From NCBI RefSeq assembly GCF_041734735.1, contig NC_134900.1, positions 36,256,300 to 36,320,299 of the forward strand: DNA of 64,000 nucleotides, in the 5' to 3' direction. The notes under the pieces are model-generated. The model worked only from the letters and a program-made list of their open reading frames with translations. It was not told where the DNA came from and ran no database searches. Both the position numbers and the translations under genes were made by a program. Below, in pieces: positions 51,287-61,781 of this stretch. This stretch comes from Babylonia areolata (lineage: Eukaryota > Mollusca > Gastropoda > Neogastropoda > Buccinidae). The number at the start of each line of letters is the position of its first letter. Position 1 is the stretch's first letter.

Positions 51287-54200
51287 ACAATTATTCAGTG
51301 CTTGTTCTCAAAAGAGCTCAAAGCGCTTTATATGCACAAACGTTCATTAACGATAAATGATGAGATAATGAAATAAATCAATGTACACAAACTTCAACTG
51401 CCGGATTTAAAGTCTTTTGTTACAAATATACAGAGCATAACATTTTCTTGGCTACATGAGCATACAAATCTGACATTTATTTCCTAGAAAATCACATACA
51501 CACATTAACTTTTTCTATGTGCCTTTCACATTTCCTTGTTCTTTTATGATCAAAATCTATTCACTCAAGCGCTACTCTTATAGATATTCAAGAAAAAATG
51601 TATACCCCCCCCCCGCCCCCCAACCTTAAATGTAAGGTTATTAGACACAAATGAAGCAAGCATTATCTTGACATTCTTTTCATGCTCACATTAGTCACAA
51701 ATGCTCAATGAAAAACACTCGATCAGTTTATAAAAACATAATTAAATAATTTTTAGCCCAAAAAGGAGGAGTTTGTATTATACTCCATGTTTGGTGTTTA
51801 CATATACTTACCATGTCAAACTGATGCAAACTAGGCCTATGGTTTGCTCTGTTTGGCCAAATTTCGCGCGGCTAACGGTGAAAAGACGCCCCTCTTAGTC
51901 TGGCCCGCTCTTAGCCAATCAAACGCCTCTAACAGCTATAAGCGCTGAATCATTCCGTGGCCATGAAAGAAAATGCCCCATGAGAACCACGGCGGAGACG
52001 CGGGGACGGACGGGCGGGCATTCGAGTTTGACATGGTAAGTATATGTAAACACCAAACATGGAGTATAATACAAACTCCTCCTTTTGGTGTCATATACTG
52101 TACCATGTCAAACTGATGCAGAATTTAAAGCAAATGGAGGAGGGCAACGCCTACTGGTTCGTATGGGGAGCCCTTGAAACTGAGACGGCAGTGTTAGCCG
52201 CGACAAAGGAAATCCCCTTGGAACCGTCAGCCCTGGTCATACGGAAATCCCGGAGGTAGAAGTTGATGAAGGGATTCTCCGACCGCCAGAAGGCTGCCTC
52301 CAAGACATGCTGCAGTGGTACCGAGTGCTGGAAAGCAGCCGAAGTAGCTATGGCCCGCACTTCGTGTGTTCTGGGATTAAGACAGCTGAGATCCTTGTGT
52401 GCATGAGAGTAGGCTCTACGAATCACTTGGGAAACCCAGCGGGAAATGGTGCCTGCAGCGATATCTTTCTTGTAATTCTCATTGAGGGAGATGAGAAGGC
52501 GCCTCTGAGAAGAACGCCTATGGCGAGACCTATTGCAATAGTATTTGAGGCACCGAACGGGGCAGAGATGCCTATCTTCATCATCTTGTGCCAGAATATC
52601 CGACAAAGGTCTGACCCTCAGAGAGGGGGAAGGGACCTCGGGGTCTTGGTTCTTAGCCAGAAACTCTGGAAGGAAACGAAGAGTGATGGAACCATCTCTG
52701 TGGAATGCTAGATCTTGTGGCAGACCACTAAGACCATGAATCTCACTTCTACGACGGCCCGTGGCCAGCAACAGAAGGAAAGTGGTCTTGAGAGTGAGCA
52801 GGTCAAAAGGAATAGTCCCCAATGGCTCAAAGGGCTGTTTTCGAATGAAATCCAGCACCAGGAACAAGTCCCAGAGGGGCACTCTTCTGGGATTCCTAGC
52901 TTCCTTCAGAGAGGCGCCCCTAGCCACTTCTCTGAGCAGGAAATCAGCTTCAAAAGCGGGACCACCTAGCTGTTTGATAGTGGTACAAATGGCAGACCTG
53001 TACCCTCTCACAGAACTAGCAGACAGGTTGAGAACCGAGGAGCAGTGAGCCAAAAAGTTGGCCAGCTGCATGCTCGTAGGGTTAGTAGGGGGAATGTTCT
53101 GAGCTGTACACCAACTCAGCCATTTCTTCCATCGAAAGTCATACAAAGTCTCTGTTCCCTCCCTCCTGGCTTTGGAGACTATGGAGAGGAGGTCGGAGGA
53201 GGCACCCCCCTTGGTCAGCGCGGCGGACACAGAGGCTGACCGAGGGGTGGAAGACTTCAATGGTGATGCTGACAGATCCGCCCGCACAGCAGCCACGCGT
53301 GCAGGTGGAGCATTTGAGGATTGGAGTGAGGAATGCCCGAACGAGGCTGCCTCAGCAGATGAGGTTTGGTTTCCAGTTCCAGTGGTGGAACATGTGTCAG
53401 GGACTGAAGGACCGGAAACCAGGGCTGGGCTGGCCATTTCGGCGCAATGAGGATCATCTGCGGGCGTTCCAACCTGGCTTTCCGTATCACCTTGGACAGG
53501 ATTGGAAAGGGAGGAAACGCGTAGGCAATCAGACTGCTCCAGTCTAGAGAGAGAGCGTCCACTGCCCATGCTTCTGGGTCGGCGACTGGAGAGACGTACG
53601 TGGGAAGTCTCTTGCTGAACCTTGTCGCAAAGAGGTCCACCATCGGCCGGAACCACTGTTCCCACACTCCTTGCAGGGTGTCCTTGTCCAGGGTCCACTC
53701 TGTGTGTATGACACTCTTGGACCTGCTGAGAGCATCTGCCAAAATGTTGTCTTTCCCTGCTATGTGTCTCGCTGAAAGTGCAATGCCCCTGCTGTGGCAC
53801 CAACGGAGGAGAGCCTCGGTCCGCAGAGAGAGGTCTGCCGAGTGCGCTCCGCCCCCTTTGTTCACGTAACAAGCGACTGTTGTGTTGTCCGTGAACAAGC
53901 GAATGGTCTTGCCTTTGGCCTCCGCTATGAAGTGCTGGAGAGCCCTGCGAACTGCCTCCAGTTCCAGAACATTGATGTGGCATAGGCGCTCCTCCGGGGA
54001 CCAAGTCCCTGCTGCATGGAGAGAGTCCATGTGGGCTCCCCAGCCCATGGAGGAGGCGTCTGTGAATAGTGCCACCTGAAGAGTCGGTGGGGCTATGGGC
54101 ACCCCCTGTGTTAGAAGAGGGGTGGTTAACCACTCTGATGTCACCTCGAGGAACCACTCGCCCAGACATATCCGGGTATCCCATGGCTGAGTGCTCTGGG

Positions 54201-57200
54201 ACCACCGTAGCCTGAGTGCCCTCTGAAGAGGGCGCTTGAGAACCCTGCCCAGAGGGATGAGAGGTGCCATGGACTCCATCATGCCCAGGAGGGAAGAAAG
54301 TGTCCGCGCCGTTGCTTGGGAGGAATGGCGCAAGTGGTTGAGGAGGCCTGCCAGACGGTCCCACCGATCTGGCGTCGGAGAGACTATCATGGACCGCGTG
54401 TCGAATCTCATCCCTAAGAAGTCGAAGGACTGGCTCGGGGACAGATCGCATTTCTCCTGGTTCGTGATGAAGCCCAGTTGGGAGCACAGGTCTAGAAGTC
54501 TGGCTGTATGACTCTGGCACAGAGCCTGTGACTGGGCCAGAATAAGCCAGTCGTCCAGGTACACACAGAGCCGAATGGACTCCGACCGGACGATTGACAC
54601 CAATTCCCGCACCACCTTGGTAAACAGGAAAGGGGCAAGGGACAGACCAAATGGGAGGGCAGAGAACTGGAACACTCTGTCCCTCCACACGAACCTCAGG
54701 TACCGGCGGGATGCCGGGTGGATGAGGATATGGAAATAAGCATCTTTCAGATCGATGGACGTCGCCCAATCTCCCTGTTGCATGGTCTCCCGAATCTGTG
54801 CCTGTGTGTCCATCTTGAATTTCATCTTGGGGAGGAAACTGTTGAGGGGGGACAAGTCCAGGACTGGTCTCCACCCTCCGGAGACTTTTGGAATCACGAA
54901 CAACCGGCCGTAAAAACCGGGGCCCGGGTCCGAGAGTTGAGATATCGCCCCTATGAGGAGTAGGTGCGATATCTCTTTCTCTAAGACGCTCTCCTGCTCC
55001 ATCGAGCTGGGCACATAAGGAGGAGGAGTGGATCTTAGAGGGGGGCGGTCCCCCACCCAAGGGAGCATGTACCCCGACTCTAGCACCGACACTATCCAGT
55101 CGTTGAGTCCCAGAGCACGCCACTGATGCGCGTGCCGGGACAAGTTTCCTACTTGGAGGGGCTGAACGACTGGCGGTGCTGAATCGGGGCCCAGTCATTG
55201 GGGGTGCTGCCTTCTGGCCTTGGGCATGGCCGGACGGCTTGGACGGCCATGAGGTGGTTTGTTCCTCTGCCGCTGATTCTGAGCACGCCGCTTTGGCTTA
55301 GGAGGCGAGGTATATGGAGGAGCCCTGGTGGCGGGTCTCTTCAAAGGCATAGAACCCTGGCGCCCCTGGGAGGATTGGGCTAAATCTGAGGCCACCTCCC
55401 GGTTTGTCTCTGCCCTGTGGCTGACAAAATGCGGCGCATACTGGCCGAAGAGGGAGTGCTGCTGTGCTGGGATGGACCGCAGAGCAGCCCTCTCCTCTAC
55501 TGGAATGTTAGAGAGGCGGAGAACAGCATCCCGCCGCGCTAGCACCGTATTGAAGTGAAGGCTGGTAGCTGCGTCTGCAGCTGCCGTGAGACCAGACGCT
55601 ACTCGATTGCCAAAAGTGTTTAACCTCGGGTCTGAGAAGAGGCCAGGCAGGCCAGAGGAAGGAGACTCCGTGTCCTGCTGAACTGGACGTCGTTCCCACA
55701 GCTCATTGGCTCTGTGGAGGAACGCGTCAAAGAAGGTATAAGCCGTGGACACCTCGAGGAGGCAGCGGCGGGCCAGTTTGTCCCACTCTGCAAATGTCTT
55801 AAAGGGAAGAGTAGCTGAGGTGGGGAAGGTGGTGCGCTGTGAGACCAACATCCTGTCCTGCGCGGAGGGCTCTGCTTCCCTGTAGGCAGGGTGGTCCTGT
55901 GTGTACCAGGACCACACTCCTCCCTTGGAGGGATCTTTAAGGAACTTGCCTGGGGCAAAAGCGCCCGGGGCAGAGAGTGACTCCCTGCCTGGAGGAGGGA
56001 TGGAAGCAGCACCCCTGACGGTGCGGGCTGGCTTATTAAGCCACTCCTGAGCCATTTCTGGCACTCTGAGTCGCCTTGTGGTTCTGGAGTTAGAGTCACC
56101 TGACCGTAGGAGGGTTAAGGGTGACAAAGTTGCCTGAGGGACTGATTCAGCATGTGTGACCCTATTGGGGAGGGTCAGTTCGAGCTCGGCAAAGTCCGAG
56201 TTTGGTTCAGGCTGGTCCCTAGGGAGGCGTGGGCTCCATCTGTCGCACTGGGATGGGGGCGAAGAGTGCTCATCTGCTTGTTCGTCCTCATCCGAAGACA
56301 GGGGCTGTCCTTCTTGTTCACAGTCCATCCCCTGTTGGGTGCCATCCCAAGTGGATGTACCCACGGGGGCGTCCTGTGGGCTGTGGTCAGCCCAGCGGGA
56401 TGAGCTGGGGCGATCCCGAGCAGGGACCCTGGTCTCCTCTGTTATGTCCTTGACACCCGAAGAGGGTGGGGAGTGTGTGGACCGTAGGTCCAACCATGCT
56501 TGGGATGGTGGGTGCCACACCTTCTCAGAGAGAGCGTCCCTGGACGCCAGAGGGACCCACGACTGCTGTGAGGGGACGAACACCCACTCATCTCCTTTTA
56601 GGACCGAGGGCTGGGTAGGTGGGACCAGCAGGCTCCCACGGGCTGAGCGGGGTCCCTCAGCTGCCGTCGGTCCTGAAAAGGAAGCCGTAGTGACCGTGGC
56701 GGTCACCTGCGTGCTGACAGAGGACCTATTCGAGGCTGTAGTGTTAACACTGGTCGAGGAGCTCGACCTGCCCAACGAAGAGTCAATCCCTCTTGTCGGG
56801 GCTGTGTGTGTCACTCTGTGGTCTGTGCTGGGTTGGGTCCGGTGGGGAGCGGACCAGGGGTTAGTCCCTGGTCCTCCCGGGAACCCAGCATGCACCATAG
56901 GTGCACCCCAGTACGGGTAGAATGGGGGATACCACCCGTGGGCACCAGCCATCCCGTGACCCCAGCCCCAAGGGTCACTGGTGCCTTGACCTCGTTGAAG
57001 GGAAAAGCCTGGCCAAGTCGGAGGGAGGTCAGGTCCGACTTGGGTGTCAGACAGGCCGAAAGGCCGGCGGTCTGACTGCCCGGAACCGCCTGACACGCGC
57101 GGGACTCCCCCAGCAGGGGAGACCGGCCGGATAGCGGGGAGACCTGCAGAGCAGGTTGCCACGCGCCCAGAATCCCCTCCCGTGGGGAGACTGGGGTGGC

Positions 57201-60200
57201 TTGGCCCGGGGTGGGCTAAGTGGAGGTCCCCCCCCGGAACCAACTGTTTTTCTCCCCCAGGAGGAGGTGGGGGAGGGGGGTCGACCGAGGAGGGAGGAGG
57301 GGAAACAGCACTGGGGCCCCTGAGGGCCGTCTCCGTGTGGGGACCCGGATAACGGCGGGGGGCGGCCTCCCCTTGGGAGTCCGCACCCAGCCGCGAGTTC
57401 CCACCACCAAGAGAGGACGTGCTACTCCCCCTTCCACCCGCCTCGCGCTGGGACACTTCGGGAGGTGACGCTCGAATCCCTTTCCCCCCGGTCCCCTTCA
57501 TGACCGTTTTATCGGGACGAGCGTCCCCTCCGCGATCAGCGTCTGCAGACGCATCGCCGCGGTCCCTATCGGGAGAAATCATGAGCTCCGGGCCTGGGAG
57601 AGTCTCTTGGCGAGTATCTCTGCCAGCATCATGATCCCTGCCTTCGTAGGATGGCAAACGAGGCATGGTACCGCGCGTAAGCACCCAGCGAACAATACGA
57701 ACCCCAACAGAGAAAGGAAAGACAGGATCGACTCAGAGGTAGAAAATACGAAGAAATCGAGGGGGCCGAGTCGAAACGAGTACACAGAATGTAAGCACAA
57801 TACACATGCAAGCCGCATACAACAAAATAAGGCCAAATGAAAACGCTTAATAGCCAAAAAAAGCGTTAGACGAGACAGAGCGAAAACCTGACAAGATGGC
57901 GTGGAGAGCCTTGGCCAAAGGAATGATTCAGCGCTTATAGCTGTTAGAGGCGTTTGATTGGCTAAGAGCGGGCCAGACTAAGAGGGGCGTCTTTTCACCG
58001 TTAGCCGCGCGAAATTTGGCCAAACAGAGCAAACCATAGGCCTAGTTTGCATCAGTTTGACATGGTACAGTATATGACACCAAACTACTGATGTTCAAAC
58101 CAAACAGCTTGGTTTTCTTCATATGTCTGTTTGATTATAGCATTAATTTTCACTGTCTGTTCTCTCACTGCAATTATTGCATATGTACAATACTGATTAT
58201 TGTAGCTGAGGTTTACATCAACTCAGCATTTTAGCATTTTATGTCGTTTACGCATTCATACTAAATGGCCATGACTCTCACACATTATGTAACAAAGACC
58301 ACAAATTACTTTCTCTTTTTGGAGGCAATAAAATATTCTGTATTCTGTATCACTGCTGCAGTTCTTCAGCAAAAAAAAAGGGAGGAAATCAGACCTTGAG
58401 CCCAATGGCCTGATGGGCAGCCAGAGTCACAGCGATCGACCCGTCACAGGCAGTGATCTCTGCAATCCTGGCGTACTTGGTCGCGTTCAGTGCCAACCCG
58501 CCTGCACGTTATCAAAACAGGTGAAACTAATTAATCAGTGAAGATTGTAACAGCAATAACAATATCATTATTATCATTGATAATAACCGACGAGCGCAAT
58601 AGCCGAGTGGTTCAAGCGTTGGACTGTCAATCTGAGGGTCCCGGGTTCGAATCATGGTGACGGCGCCTGGTGGGTAAAGGGTGGAGATTTTTACCATCTC
58701 CCAGGTCAACATATGTGCAGACCTGCTAGTGCCTGAACCCTCTTCGTGTGTATATGCAAGCAGAAGATCAAATACACACGTTAAAGATCCTGTAATCCAT
58801 GTCGGCGTTCGTTGGGTTATGGAAACAAGAACATACCCAGCATGCACCTCCCCCGAAAACGGAGTATGGCTGCCTACATGGCAGGGCAAAAACGGTCATA
58901 CACGTAAAAGCCCACTCGTGTGCATACGAATGAACGCAGAAGAAGAAGAAGATTAATAATAATAACAACAATAATAATCCACTTATCAAGTGCCTTTCCA
59001 TGTAGACGCTGCACAGTATAAAACTTGACGAGTAAAACATGCAGTGAAACACAGTGACGACAACTGTCAAGACATTGATCCACTGGCCAGTGGTCAACCT
59101 AAGATGATGACCAGGGTTCTGCCACACAGTGAGATATTATTTCACAGTTGGTTTCCCCACAGGTGGAAGAAACCGTCTCTCTGCTACAATGAATCATTTT
59201 TCAATTTCTTTTTCTTCTTCCTTTTCTTCTTCTGTATCTATGGGCTGCAACTCCAACATTCACTTTTATGTGTGAGCGAGATTTTACATACGCATATGAC
59301 AATTTTTACCCCCCTCTACCCCTCCCCCCCACCCCCAATCTGGTAAGCTGTTGATGTATGAAATGTATTTAAACACAAGAAACAGCAACATATTGCAACA
59401 TCTGAATACAGTCATGCCAGCTGTGGGCTTGCCATTTCTCCACGCTGTTGCAATCAGTTAAAAAAAAAAACACAACACTTTCTGACAAACAAAATTTACC
59501 ATACTCCAGTGGAATCTGCTGACCAAAGAGACCCAGGTCCTTCAGACCCTGGAGAGTTTCTTCTGGAATCTTGGCAGCAACATCAATAGCCTTGGAATCC
59601 ACTGAAACAGATCAACAAAAGCGGCATCAATAGCCTTGAAATCCACCGAAACAGATCAACGTAACAAGAGCCTTGGAATCCTTTGAAACACAATAAAAAA
59701 AAGGTGGTATTTTACCCAATGTTGACAATGCCACTATGTCTATGGGAACATGTCTAATGCACATGTGCATTTGTGCCTGTGACTAAAGCCTGACTGAATG
59801 ACAGAGGACATGAACGATGAGCAACTTGAGGCAGCTGTCAGTCAGCTCAACTCAGGCAGGCAGCCTGTTGTGCAAATGACTGCTTTTTGAAAAGCACTTA
59901 GGTGCTATGTAAGTATCAATAATACAATAATAATCATTACATCCATATATATAAGTTGAGTGGGTACTGATCTGTCTGACCCCACGCCTCTTGAAGCAAT
60001 GGGCACAAACAAGTAATGTGTATGTTGCTACAGGTACCAAGCCTATGAAGAAATGATAGAAAGCTCACAGGTAAAAGTTGTAATTTTTTCTTTTTCAAAA
60101 GGAATGTTGCTAAATTATCTGTGTTGCGTGCATGTGTGCGTGCATGAGAGAGAGATCATGTTCAAACTCAATCTAAAGCACTTTTATTGATCCATACCTG

Positions 60201-61711
60201 ACTCTGAAAAGAACCGCTCCAGTGGTTCAACCATGGCATTCAATTCATCATACTCTTCTTTATCACTGATTTCAGGATACACCAGCATTTCCTGGAAAAA
60301 AAAAAGAGAACAGAAATCATATGATATTGTTAAAATAATATTCAAGCTTCAAAATTAATGTAATATGATGTTCGTACTTTGGATTTGAAGATGACCATGG
60401 CTTCAAGAATCAGATGGAATCCGGGCCCTGAAGGCTCACCCACATGTGGGACACAAGTGACTGGGCACTGTCGTGGCAGTGGATGCTGCTTGGGCCTTGT
60501 GCACAGCATGTTTTTGTTGCACCTTGGTGATGTGCCTGGCTTCAGCTGCACAGGCTCCTGTGGTGTTCTTGCTGTGCCAAGTTGGACAGTCCAAAGCAAG
60601 ACCTCAGTCTATGTTCACTGTACGAGTGAGTGTGCTGCCCAGGTAGTGAAGTTGTCGACTGCCTGGAGGTTCTGCCCCTTCACTGTGATGCGCGGCTCCT
60701 GGTATAGCTTTCCTGGGGCAGGCTGGTACATAACTTTGGTCTTTTTGGAGCTGATGGTGAGACCTAAGTTGTCGCAGGCTTGTATGAAGCAGTCCATTTC
60801 ACACTGCATCTTCTGCTCTGTGCTGGTGTTGAGTGCGCAGTCATCAGCAAACAGTAAGTCTCTGAAGACAGTCTCCTTCACCTTTGTAACAGCCTGCAGT
60901 TACCTGAGGTTGAACAATCTCCCATCAGTCCTGTACCTGACATGGATTCCTTCTTTGCAGTCATGGAAGGCATCTGTCAGCATAGCAGAGTTAATACCAT
61001 ACTGAACAGAGTCCGGGCGAAAATGCAACCTTGTTTGATGCCGATTGTCACTGGGAAGGTCTCTGACTGGTCTCCATCATCCAAAACTTTCACCGTTACT
61101 CCGTTGTGGAACTGCCGGACGATTGTGATGAACTTGCTGGGGCAGCCAAACTTCTCCATGATCTTCCACAAGCTATCTCTGCTGACTGTATCGAAAGCCT
61201 TGGTCAGATCGACAAAGGTCATGGAGAGGTCACTGTTTGTTCCTGACATTTTTCCTGGAGTTGGTGCTCAGCAATAATCATGTCCGCAGTTCAACATTCA
61301 GCATGGAAGCTGCAATGGCTTTCTGGAAGGAGACCTTGCTCAAGATGTTGGAGAAGGCGGGTGAGCAGGACACGGGCCAGAATCTTCCCAGCAATGGACA
61401 AGAGGGAGATGCCTCGGTGGTTGTCACAAGACTGGCGGTTGCCTTTCCTGTTGTAGATGTGGACTAAGCTGCCATCTTTCAGTTGTTGTGGGATCTGTCC
61501 CTCGTTCCACATAGACTAAAAGAGTTCAGTCAGCTTTTGCATTATGGTAGGGCCTCCTGCTTTGTATACCTCAACAGGAATTGCATTGGATCCTGGCGCT
61601 TTGCTACAGGGCAGTTGCTTAAATGCTATATAATATTACAGTCACTAACTCACAATGAGCAACTTCTTCCAGTGACTTGTTCAAGACAGGTTTTCCCTGA
61701 CTGATGAATAC

Positions 61712-61781
<70 letters not shown>

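Larger units (their letters stand above)
51762..58084 (-). mobile_element. DIRS-type tyrosine-recombinase retroelement, looks whole
   Basis: 6.3-kb element in ACAD9 intron 4, on the same strand as the gene. In element order: right terminal repeat, gag-like frame, overlapping frames for reverse transcriptase/RNase H/methylase-like and tyrosine recombinase, internal complementary region, left terminal repeat. Inverted termini (not LTRs), a recombinase instead of an integrase and no target duplication define DIRS. Long frames are open and the complementary region matches the termini perfectly over its length, so the copy looks whole and young. Recorded as a fossil element only. Confidence 0.93.

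Noticed and set aside
53257-55198. Upstream two thirds of the 1015-codon frame as a separate host protein
   Set aside because: Overlaps the reverse transcriptase in another frame and is low in complexity; overlapping long frames are usual in DIRS elements.
56156-56920. 254-codon plus-strand frame
   Set aside because: Antisense shadow of the DIRS gag frame in GC-rich, stop-poor sequence; no domain.
60379-61005. 208-codon plus-strand frame
   Set aside because: Antisense to LINE reverse transcriptase blocks that are clearly coded on minus.
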